From assembly GCA_964411065.1 (NCBI GenBank), contig CAYPJO010000017.1:1-30018 (forward strand): DNA of 30,018 nt. The letters are read 5' to 3'. Positions 24,150 to 30,018 of this stretch are shown here, one piece after another. Below the pieces are notes generated by a model, which was given only the letters and a program-made list of their open reading frames with translations, ran no database searches and was not told the origin of the DNA. The stretch comes from DYHD01 sp964411065. Its GTDB lineage: Bacteria; Nitrospirota; Thermodesulfovibrionia; Thermodesulfovibrionales; Dissulfurispiraceae. Each line of letters begins with the position of its first letter. Within the stretch, counting starts at the first letter, position 1. A program made the position numbers and the translations under genes.

Positions 24150-24563
24150 CTACAAAATCTCTATCTGTGAGAAGAAATAAGAAATTTCGAAGTCGGCGGA
24201 TTCCGGCTTATCTGAACCATGTACTATATTTCTTTCAATGTTATCAGCAAAATCCCTTCTAATTGTTCCCTCTTTTGCCATGACGGGGTTTGTAGCTCCT
24301 ATAATGTCTCTTACTCTTGAAATAGCATTGTCTCCTTCAACAACCATAACAACTATGGGACCTTCAGACATAAAATCGGTAAGACTCTCATAGAAAGGCT
24401 TATCTTTATGAACTATATAAAAACCTTTAGCCTGTTCCTTTGAGAGTTTAAGCTTCTTCAGTGCAGATATTATTAAACCATTCTTTTCAAATCTACTGAT
24501 AACCTCACCAATAAGATTTTTCTTTACTCCGTCAGGCTTTATAATTACAAGAGTCCTTTCCAA
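24150..24563 (-). CDS. ndk: Nucleoside diphosphate kinase
   Basis: Transfers the gamma phosphate between nucleoside triphosphates and diphosphates to balance nucleotide pools. It has 137 residues, normal for bacterial Ndk. The phosphohistidine is H115 in RNIVHGSDKPESADFEI. TLVIIKPDGV at 4-13 and GATNPVMAKEGTIRRDFA complete the signature. The start codon is TTG with GAGG 7 bases upstream. A TATAAT box at 24615-24620 lies 52 bases upstream of it, so ndk probably has its own promoter in the 85-base gap after mdh. Confidence 0.97.
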   Translation of the reverse strand: MERTLVIIKPDGVKKNLIGEVISRFEKNGLIISALKKLKLSKEQAKGFYIVHKDKPFYESLTDFMSEGPIVVMVVEGDNAISRVRDIIGATNPVMAKEGTIRRDFADNIERNIVHGSDKPESADFEISYFFSQIEIL

Positions 24564-24614
24564 AACTACACCTCTTGAGTTTTTTATAATTTTAGAGAAA
24601 TTTTGATAAATTTC

Positions 24615-24620
24615 ATTATA
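24615..24620 (-). promoter_or_regulatory. Candidate -10 box for ndk
   Basis: A perfect TATAAT on the minus strand in the mdh-ndk gap, with a start site expected about 40-45 bases before the ndk TTG. The -35 region is a weak TAAAGA at 17 bases. Confidence 0.35.
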
Positions 24621-24648
24621 CTTTTAGCTATTGAAAGTCTTTAAATTT

Positions 24649-25575
24649 CTAAATCTTAAGTTCCTTGATTGTTGCTCTAACGGATTGAGCTGATTTGATG
24701 AAGTCGTCCATCTCTTCTTTGTTCATTTTAAGTTCAATGATCTTCTCTACTCCTTTACTGCCAAGGATCACAGGAACTCCATTATAAACATCTCTAACTC
24801 CATACTCGCCGTTAAGATAGGCTGAACAGGGGAGGATACGTTTTTCATCGAGCAAGATGGCTTTTACCATTTCGAAGGTTGCTGCAGCTGGTGCATAAAA
24901 AGCGCTTCCAGTCTTCAACAAAGAAACTATCTCAGCACCACCTTCTCTGGTTCTATGTATTAGAGCATCTATTTTATCCTTTGGCAATAATTCAGTTAAA
25001 GGGACTCCTTTTACAGTAGTATACCTTGGCATAGGAACCATTGCAACACCATGGCCCCCTAAAACAAGAGCTTCAACATCCTTAGGTGATACATTGAATT
25101 CCCAAGCGACAAAGGTCCTAAATCGAGCTGAATCTAAGACTCCACCCATCCCTACGACGCGAGATGAAGGAAATCCTGAGACCTTATAGCTGAGATATGT
25201 CATAGCATCCATTGGGTTTGTTACTACAATAATAATGGCATTTGGAGATAGGTCAGCCGTTTTTTTTGTTACACCACTGACGACCTCTGCATTAGCAGCC
25301 AAGAGTTGTTCTCTCAACATTCCAGGTTTTCGTGGAAAGCCGGCTGTAATTACGATTATATCAGAATTAGCAGTAGGAGAGAAATCGTTTGTACCTTCTA
25401 CTGCTACTGATGATCCCCAAAGTGGACATGCCTGTGCAAGATCCAGAGCCTTCCCCTGAGGTACACCCTCTACGATATCCTGAAGGACTACATCAGCTAA
25501 TCCAGATTGTACAATTAACTGAGCTAATGAAGCTCCGACATTCCCTGCGCCAATTATTGAAACCTTTTTTCTCAT
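24649..25575 (-). CDS. mdh: Malate dehydrogenase
   Basis: NAD-dependent oxidoreductase of the LDH-like malate dehydrogenase class, interconverting malate and oxaloacetate. It has 308 residues from the chosen start. The Rossmann motif IIGAGNVGASLAQL is at 7-20, with D33 as the NAD-selective acidic residue. Substrate arginines R82 and R88 lie in GFPRKPGMLREQLL, where R82 indicates malate rather than lactate. D148 and R151, and the catalytic H175 in GGHGVAMVP, are present. An in-frame ATG 30 bases upstream also exists. The ATG at 25575 is preferred because AAGGAG sits 6 bases before it and the protein then begins at the Rossmann strand. The gene appears monocistronic. Confidence 0.95.
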   Translation of the reverse strand: MRKKVSIIGAGNVGASLAQLIVQSGLADVVLQDIVEGVPQGKALDLAQACPLWGSSVAVEGTNDFSPTANSDIIVITAGFPRKPGMLREQLLAANAEVVSGVTKKTADLSPNAIIIVVTNPMDAMTYLSYKVSGFPSSRVVGMGGVLDSARFRTFVAWEFNVSPKDVEALVLGGHGVAMVPMPRYTTVKGVPLTELLPKDKIDALIHRTREGGAEIVSLLKTGSAFYAPAAATFEMVKAILLDEKRILPCSAYLNGEYGVRDVYNGVPVILGSKGVEKIIELKMNKEEMDDFIKSAQSVRATIKELKI

Positions 25576-25649
25576 AGGGATCTCCTTTTTTACAATATTT
25601 TTCATTTGGGTTCGACAAAGGTATTAATCCTATGTCTGTTAAAATTTAT

Positions 25650-25669
25650 CACTTTCTACAATTAAAGTG
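25650..25669. other. Inverted repeat upstream of mdh
   Basis: CACTTT and its complement AAAGTG are separated by 8 bases, about 75 bases before the mdh start. It could be an operator or chance; no promoter pair is obvious near it. Confidence 0.2.
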
Positions 25670-25748
25670 GAATTACTTTTATAGAAAATTATTGGTACAA
25701 CTTTTTTGAACGGTAGAAGCCTTAATTTTGAATTGCTTTAATTTTTCG

Positions 25749-25822
25749 TTGTCCACAAATTTCTTTCTAAAAAGGATCTACAAGTTACTTCCTGACCATG
25801 AAGGTTTTTACAGTTATCCACA
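25749..25822. other. Two DnaA-box-like 9-mers
   Basis: TTATCCACA at 25814-25822 is the exact E. coli consensus DnaA box. TTGTCCACA at 25749-25757 differs from it at one base. They lie in the same orientation, 65 bases apart, upstream of mdh. No dnaA, dnaN or box cluster is in the window, so this is not evidence for an origin by itself. Confidence 0.3.
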
Positions 25823-26047
25823 TAGGGAAAAGGGAGCTATGATTTTCAATCTTACAAAGTCATCAACAAACTCGATTATATACTGGGCTCTTAGATAATT
25901 TATAAATATCTCAAACTTTTTGATATCATCTTTTTTATTACTTAACAAAACTTCTACATCCTCGTTAATAGTGCACAAGCCCTCAAAATGTTTTTTAAAC
26001 TCTTGCAAATGTTGAGGATGTTCTAAACCACGTAAATCGATGAGCAT
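25814..26047 (-). CDS. Small TusA-like protein lacking the catalytic cysteine
   Basis: A 77-residue protein that looks like the TusA/SirA sulfur-carrier fold (beta-alpha-beta-alpha-beta-beta). It starts MLIDLRGLEHPQHLQEFKK; in TusA the matching segment is DLRGLxCPxP, with the cysteine as the persulfide site. Here that cysteine is H10 and the second proline is H13 (HPQH), so sulfur transfer by that residue cannot occur. The rest (VEVLLSNKKDDIKKFEIFIN, YIIEFVDDFVRLKI) suits the second helix and edge strands. An in-frame TTG at 26065 is an alternative start. Shine-Dalgarno support is weak. It lies 81 bases after fabD and may be cotranscribed with it. Family assignment is from pattern only; function unknown. 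Confidence 0.55.
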   Translation of the reverse strand: MLIDLRGLEHPQHLQEFKKHFEGLCTINEDVEVLLSNKKDDIKKFEIFINYLRAQYIIEFVDDFVRLKIIAPFSLCG

Positions 26048-26128
26048 TTTACTAAGGCTCTGCAAAAACTATTCCGTTATTAAACAAACTCTATGTAAAG
26101 CAATAAAAAAGATGTTTCACGAAGATGT

Positions 26129-27187
26129 TTATCTTCCTGAATCTTCCTCCCATGCATATTTTGGATACCAGACAGGAGTTGGCCTTTTAAATTTATGAAT
26201 AATCATGTCTGAACCGGTCACATTAAGTTTTTCAACGAGTTTTATACCATCTACAGTCTTTGTTAGTGACTCAGAGTCCTCTACATTAAAAATATTAGCT
26301 GATGGTTCTATTCTTTTAATCAATCCTGAAAGAACTTTACCTGGTCCAATCTCAATAAAGTTTTTTATCTCTTTTTGCAAAATAGTCTGAACGCAGTCTT
26401 CCCATAATACTGGGTTGTTCAATTGAGAGATGAGAGACTTTTTAATTTCATCAGGCTTGGTTAGTATCTGAGAGTTAGTATTTGTAACAAAGTATGTCCT
26501 TGGCTGTTTTATCTTATACTTTATTAAAATCTCACCAAATCTTTCCGCAGCCTTATCCATTAGACGACAGTGAGGTGGGACACTCAGAGCAAGTATAACA
26601 GTCCTTTTTGCACCTAATTTTTTGGCTTCGTTTATTGCGTATTCAACCGCCTCCTTTTCACCAGAGATCACTGTCTGTCCGGGACAATTATAGTTAGCAA
26701 CAGCAACATAACCACCATAACCATTATTAGAATTTCTGATTTCTCTACAGATATCATCTATTACTTTTCTTTCTAAGCCCAGTATAGCTGCTATCAATCC
26801 TTTTCCTAAGGGAACCTCCTCTTGCATAATTTTGCCTCTAATCTCGGTCAACTTAACAGCATCTTTAAAGGAAAGACTACCTGCTGCAACAAGTGCAGAA
26901 TATTCACCAAGACTATGGCCAGCAACTATCGCTGGTTTAATCTTTTTTGAAGTAAGAGCTACATAAGCAGCAATACTTGCAACCAAAATACAAGGTTGAG
27001 CCCTGTAAGTAAGGTTTAACTCTTCAGCTGGACCATTGAAACTTAAATCAGCAACATCATAACCCAATACTTTTGATGCTTCCTTATATAACTTTTTAAC
27101 ACTATCAAACTTTTCGTACAGATCCTTTCCCATGCCCACATATTGTGAGCCTTGACCTGGAAATACGAAAGCTATTTTCATGCTCAC
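26129..27187 (-). CDS. fabD: Malonyl-CoA:ACP transacylase
   Basis: Loads malonyl groups from CoA onto acyl carrier protein to supply fatty-acid elongation, 352 residues. Motifs: VFPGQGSQYVGMG (8-20), the nucleophile S92 in GHSLGE, R117 in TEIRGK, and H206 in SVPPHC, where most FabD have PFHS. NYNCPGQTVISG and IEIGPGKVLSGL are also present. The core ends near residue 316. The last 36 residues (about 317-352, ending WYPKYAWEEDSGR) are a tail beyond the usual 310 residues. The GTG at 27187 is chosen because AGGAGG lies 7 bases upstream and it overlaps the etfA stop by 4 bases (GTGA); an ATG at 27181 is possible. A third member of the etf operon. Confidence 0.95.
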   Translation of the reverse strand: MSMKIAFVFPGQGSQYVGMGKDLYEKFDSVKKLYKEASKVLGYDVADLSFNGPAEELNLTYRAQPCILVASIAAYVALTSKKIKPAIVAGHSLGEYSALVAAGSLSFKDAVKLTEIRGKIMQEEVPLGKGLIAAILGLERKVIDDICREIRNSNNGYGGYVAVANYNCPGQTVISGEKEAVEYAINEAKKLGAKRTVILALSVPPHCRLMDKAAERFGEILIKYKIKQPRTYFVTNTNSQILTKPDEIKKSLISQLNNPVLWEDCVQTILQKEIKNFIEIGPGKVLSGLIKRIEPSANIFNVEDSESLTKTVDGIKLVEKLNVTGSDMIIHKFKRPTPVWYPKYAWEEDSGR

Positions 27188-28371
27188 TGTTTTGCCTCCT
27201 TTAACTTCTTGATAAGAAGAGGGATAACCTCATAAAGGTCTCCTACTATGCCATATGTTGATATATTAAAGATAGGAGCCTCAGGATTTTTATTGATAGC
27301 TACAATGATATCGGAAGATTGCATACCCACAAGATGCTGAACTGCACCGGAAATACCACATGCTATATAAATCTTTGGAGAGACTGTTTTACCTGTTTGC
27401 CCAACCTGATGTCTATAAGGTATCCATCCTTCATCTACAGCAGCCCTTGATGCCCCAACTGTACCACCCAAGAGCTGGGCAAGCTGACGTAACATATTAA
27501 AACCATCAGGACTGCCAAGTCCTCTTCCTCCGGAGACGATAACTTCAGCATCCTGAAGGTTAACTGTGTTTTCAGAAGATTCATTAATACTTAACAAAAC
27601 TTTGGTCCTTGATTTTAAATTTTGAGTTGGAATAGAGATAATCTCACCTACTTTATCTGGTTTATAAATATTTCTCTTCATCACTCTAGGTCTAACAGTG
27701 GCCATTTGAGGTCTATGATCGGGGCAAACAATAGTTGCCATTATATTACCACCAAAAGCCGGTCTTATCTGAAGTAAATTGCGAGTCTCCTTATCTACAT
27801 CCAGAGAAGTGCAATCAGCAGTTAGACCTGCCTTTAACCTCCCAGCAACTCTTGGTATAAAAGAGCGCCCTATAGCAGTGGCTCCGGCAAGGACGATCTC
27901 TGGCTTATATTTTATTATTAACTCATATAATAACAAAGAATAAGGTTCGTCGTTGAAACTGTCTAAAAAAGGATCATTTGCATGATATACCGTGTCTGCT
28001 CCCCACTTGATAAGTTCCTTTGCTTCCTTTTCAGATGAACCAAAAAGTGCAGCACTTAGATTTACACTTAAGTCATCAGCCAATTTTCGACCTATACCCA
28101 AAAGTTCTAAAGAGACCGAGGCTAATTTACCTTCTCTTTGCTCAGCAAAAACTAAAACACCTCTATACTCATATTTTGAGATAGAACTCTTAGACTTTAT
28201 AGCTACCTCAGAGATTGCTCCTTCTGGACATATCCCCAGACAGAGACGACACTCGTTACAAAAAGCGGTTATAAAAGCCTTGTCTTGTTTAATCTCTATT
28301 GCGCTATATGGGCAGGAATCAACACATTGGCCACAGCCAGAACACTTTTCTATTTTAATGATTATAGACAT
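27184..28371 (-). CDS. etfA: Electron transfer flavoprotein alpha subunit with N-terminal two-cluster ferredoxin domain
   Basis: FAD-binding half of an electron transfer flavoprotein, 395 residues. The first 50 residues are a ferredoxin domain with two [4Fe-4S] motifs: C10-x2-C13-x2-C16-x3-C20 and C38-x2-C41-x2-C44-x3-C48. Then comes the EtfA alpha/beta domain (VLVFAEQREGKL onward, about 72). The C-terminal FAD domain contains VSGGRGLGSPDGF, GASRAAVDEGW, HQVGQTGKTVSPK and ACGISGAVQHL. Ferredoxin-fused EtfA is known from bifurcating systems such as CarE of Acetobacterium woodii. The electron donor or acceptor here is not visible, as no acyl-CoA or lactate dehydrogenase gene adjoins. The ATG overlaps the etfB stop by 10 bases. 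Confidence 0.95.
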   Translation of the reverse strand: MSIIIKIEKCSGCGQCVDSCPYSAIEIKQDKAFITAFCNECRLCLGICPEGAISEVAIKSKSSISKYEYRGVLVFAEQREGKLASVSLELLGIGRKLADDLSVNLSAALFGSSEKEAKELIKWGADTVYHANDPFLDSFNDEPYSLLLYELIIKYKPEIVLAGATAIGRSFIPRVAGRLKAGLTADCTSLDVDKETRNLLQIRPAFGGNIMATIVCPDHRPQMATVRPRVMKRNIYKPDKVGEIISIPTQNLKSRTKVLLSINESSENTVNLQDAEVIVSGGRGLGSPDGFNMLRQLAQLLGGTVGASRAAVDEGWIPYRHQVGQTGKTVSPKIYIACGISGAVQHLVGMQSSDIIVAINKNPEAPIFNISTYGIVGDLYEVIPLLIKKLKEAKQ

Positions 28372-29144
28372 TTTAGATCTTTTAGGATTTGGATTAGCTC
28401 ATCGATCTGCTTTTCTAAGTCTCCCTGTAAGATCTTTCTTTCTCTTTTAAATTGTGGAGTGAAAATATTCATTACCTTTGTAGGAGAACCTTGAAGGCCA
28501 ATATTTTCATCCACGACATCCAGGTCATCTTTTGTTATTCTGGGAATGGAAGCTTTTTTAGCAGAAAATTTACCCCTTAAAGAGGGCAGTCTCGGCTCGT
28601 TTAACTCCTTTACAACAGTCAAAAGTACAGGTATAGATGATTCAACAACATCATAACCATCGTCCATCAGCCTTTGAACTATTATAGAGGAGTTATCAAT
28701 CTTTTCGATCTTTCTTACATAAGCAACGTGTGGAATATCAAGGAATTCAGCAATTTCAGGGCCTACTTGTGCAGTGTCTCCATCAATTGCTTGTTTTCCA
28801 CAAATTACTATGTCGTATCCTAATTTATTTATTGTTTTAGAGAGTATATAGGAAGTTGCCCAGGTATCAGAGCCTGCAAAGGCTTTATCAGAGATAAGAT
28901 ATGTTTCATCTACTCCCATTGAGATAGCCTCTCTCAAAGCTTCTTCTGCTTGGGGAGGTCCCATAGTGATAACTGTAACTTTCCCACCCTTAGCTTCTTT
29001 AATCTGTAATCCTGCTTCAATAGCATGTAAATCATAAGGATTAATAATACTCGGTACCCCTTCTCTTATTAAAGTATTAGTTACTGGGTCTATTTTGATT
29101 TCAGCAGTATCAGGTACCTGCTTTATGCATACAATAATTCTCAT
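28362..29144 (-). CDS. etfB: Electron transfer flavoprotein beta subunit
   Basis: Nucleotide-binding half of the EtfAB heterodimer, 260 residues from the ATG at 29144. An adjacent in-frame TTG at 29145-29147 is less likely to be the start. The N-terminus reads IIVCIKQVPDTAEIKID, followed by NPYDLHAIEAGLQIKE, a form frequent in EtfB of bifurcating, NAD-binding complexes. ICGKQAIDGDTAQVGPEIAE (about 111-130) is the conserved nucleotide-site strand and loop. LNEPRLPSLRGKFSAKK is the beta-subunit signature. A strong promoter at 29191-29219 precedes it, with a leader of about 40 bases and no obvious Shine-Dalgarno. First gene of the etfB-etfA-fabD unit. Confidence 0.95.
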   Translation of the reverse strand: MRIIVCIKQVPDTAEIKIDPVTNTLIREGVPSIINPYDLHAIEAGLQIKEAKGGKVTVITMGPPQAEEALREAISMGVDETYLISDKAFAGSDTWATSYILSKTINKLGYDIVICGKQAIDGDTAQVGPEIAEFLDIPHVAYVRKIEKIDNSSIIVQRLMDDGYDVVESSIPVLLTVVKELNEPRLPSLRGKFSAKKASIPRITKDDLDVVDENIGLQGSPTKVMNIFTPQFKRERKILQGDLEKQIDELIQILKDLKCL

Positions 29145-29190
29145 CAACTAATTTAAACCGCTACGAACAAGTAAAAAAGAAGGAAGACTA

Positions 29191-29219
29191 ATTATAAAAT
29201 TTAGTTAAAAATTTTTCAA
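29191..29219 (-). promoter_or_regulatory. Strong sigma-70-type promoter of the etfB-etfA-fabD unit
   Basis: On the minus strand TTGAAA (29214-29219) and a perfect TATAAT (29191-29196) are separated by exactly 17 bases, the best promoter in the window. Transcription should begin near 29184, about 40 bases before the etfB ATG. Confidence 0.7.
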
Positions 29220-29533
29220 TACCTTTTTTTAATTCCCTAAAATTTTATGAAAAGCGAACCAAAAAATAATCTTCATAAGTTTTTTACTATATAAAATCAT
29301 TAAATTATTTTTCAACCTTATGCATAAGTCCAGAAAAATAGAGATAGACTTTGGCATATCTATTATTTAGCCTTTTTGAAGCATCTTAAAGCCCTCTTAA
29401 AGAGTGTTTCTACAAAAACATATTATTAAAATTTTAATTAATCTATCCTCAAGTGCCCAAAAATTTATCAGAAATACTCTTTCAAGACGCACCAGTACTT
29501 ATAGAGTCTTTGTTGGCAAGCTCTTTTTTCCTG

Positions 29534-29827
29534 TTAGCAGGGTAAGGCTGCTATCACCTCCGTCTTTTTTATCATCCTTAGGTAATGGTTAAACTTCTCT
29601 AAGGTAGTGGCTATTTTGAGTCTTACTCTATTGCTACGTTCTGTTATCCAAGCCGTAACCTGCACAAGCCTCCATCTAAATGTCGCTATTGTGCTTTTCT
29701 CCAACCTCTTCTATATGACAAAATATTTCTGTGCTACTATAAGATTGTAGATCAATACTCCTATGCTGAAATACATTGCGAGGATTAAAAGAAAAATTGT
29801 TAAAGGGTTACGGTAAATTTTAAAAAG
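29534..29827 (-). pseudogene. Transposase-like C-terminal fragment, one internal stop
   Basis: One minus-strand frame of 97 sense codons is broken by a single TAG at 29711-29713 and ends in TAA at 29534-29536. The first part (RNPLTIFLLILAMY, then GVLIYNLIVA) resembles the hydrophobic segment RNPxxRLxLFLLAxLLYNLWV found near the end of several IS4-like DDE transposases. The second part (FRWRLVQVTAWITERSNRVR) is basic and helix-rich, as in IS1380/IS4 C-termini. No catalytic DDE residues remain and no terminal inverted repeats were found. A 6-bp hairpin (TAGCAG/CTGCTA, 29535-29553) overlaps the stop codon. The family assignment is tentative. Confidence 0.4.
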
Positions 29828-30004
29828 CTAAAGAAAAAGCATGGCAAGAAGAGGAAGACCTGTTTAGTTAATAGATACAGTAAGGCAAGGATTCCTTATC
29901 TCTGTAAGAGCTTAGGAATTCTCCATTTAGAGGATGCTCTTCAAATACTTGAGGAATACATAGAAGAGAAGCTTGATTATCTGAAAAATAGAGCACTTCC
30001 TTAA
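29804..30004 (+). pseudogene. Unrecognised open frame without start codon at the right edge
   Basis: Between TAA at 29801 and TAA at 30002 one plus-strand frame is open for 66 codons with no ATG, GTG or TTG. It has a lysine-rich beginning (KKLKKKHGKKRK) and a convincing amphipathic C-terminus (GILHLEDALQILEEYIEEKL). In another frame an ATG at 29841 gives MARRGRPV and then a stop, so a frameshifted relic of one gene is possible. I do not recognise the protein. It slightly overlaps the transposase-like fragment on the opposite strand. Confidence 0.25.
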
Positions 30005-30018
30005 GAAATGTTTTCTCT

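Larger units (their letters stand above)
29220..30018. other. Gene-poor right edge
   Basis: No intact gene is supported in these roughly 800 bases. 29220-29530 is very AT-rich with no coding signal. Further right are a minus-strand transposase-like fragment (29534-29827) and a plus-strand open frame without a start codon (29804-30004). It is probably a site of old mobile-element insertion and decay. Confidence 0.45.

Noticed and set aside
27992..28494. Plus-strand frames of 152 and 69 codons opposite etfA/etfB
   Set aside because: They are antisense to the ferredoxin domain and the etfB-etfA junction, which carry clear family motifs.
29404..29592. Plus-strand 62-codon frame
   Set aside because: It is antisense to the transposase-like frame in part and has no recognisable motif or ribosome-binding site.
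1..30018. tRNA, rRNA, tmRNA or CRISPR arrays
   Set aside because: No tRNA-like cloverleaf, rRNA signature or regularly spaced repeat was seen in any gap; the only tandem repeat is the 14-bp pair before cobO.

Overview
The window is an AT-rich bacterial chromosome segment (roughly two thirds A+T by eye). It holds about 24 mostly intact housekeeping genes, tightly packed, with degenerate non-coding DNA at both edges. LptD points to a Gram-negative cell with a lipopolysaccharide outer membrane. CbiD (the cobalt-early, anaerobic B12 route) and a ferredoxin-fused EtfA next to EtfB suggest anaerobic or microaerobic metabolism. A DivIVA-family protein in an LPS-bearing cell and a TatD/radical-SAM fusion would fit deltaproteobacterial, Nitrospirae-like or candidate-phylum lineages. 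The sequence alone does not allow a firmer placement.

Layout. 1-661: no intact gene, ending in a promoter very close to dnaE. 662-4072 (+): dnaE, meeting purM (4064-5104, -) tail to tail with a 9-bp overlap. 5304-6437 (+): an ornithine/lysine-type PLP decarboxylase, divergent from purM. 6438-6700: a regulatory-looking gap, then cobO-cbiD (+) for cobalamin. From 8706 to 29144 every gene is on the minus strand, in several transcription units read right to left: etfB-etfA-fabD-(TusA-like small protein); mdh; ndk; polA; trpB; trpA-folC-lptD-truB; xseB; proC-yggT-divIVA-hisS-tatD/radical SAM-lipM-like. 29148-30018: a good promoter for etfB, then decayed sequence with a transposase-like fragment.

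How the genes fit together. DnaE and PolA carry out replication and repair, XseB is an exonuclease VII subunit, and PurM and Ndk supply nucleotides. TrpB and TrpA perform the last steps of tryptophan synthesis, ProC makes proline and FolC makes folates. LptD inserts LPS and FabD starts fatty-acid synthesis. HisS and TruB serve translation. Mdh and EtfAB serve central redox metabolism. The proC-yggT-divIVA run resembles the division/growth-linked clusters of other bacteria.

I did not find a clearly new multi-gene system. The most interesting points are: a PolA whose 3'-5' exonuclease domain has lost two of its metal-binding aspartates, while DnaE keeps a complete PHP metal site; an in-frame TatD nuclease/radical SAM fusion; a TusA-like protein without the catalytic cysteine downstream of fabD; and a structured region upstream of cobO.
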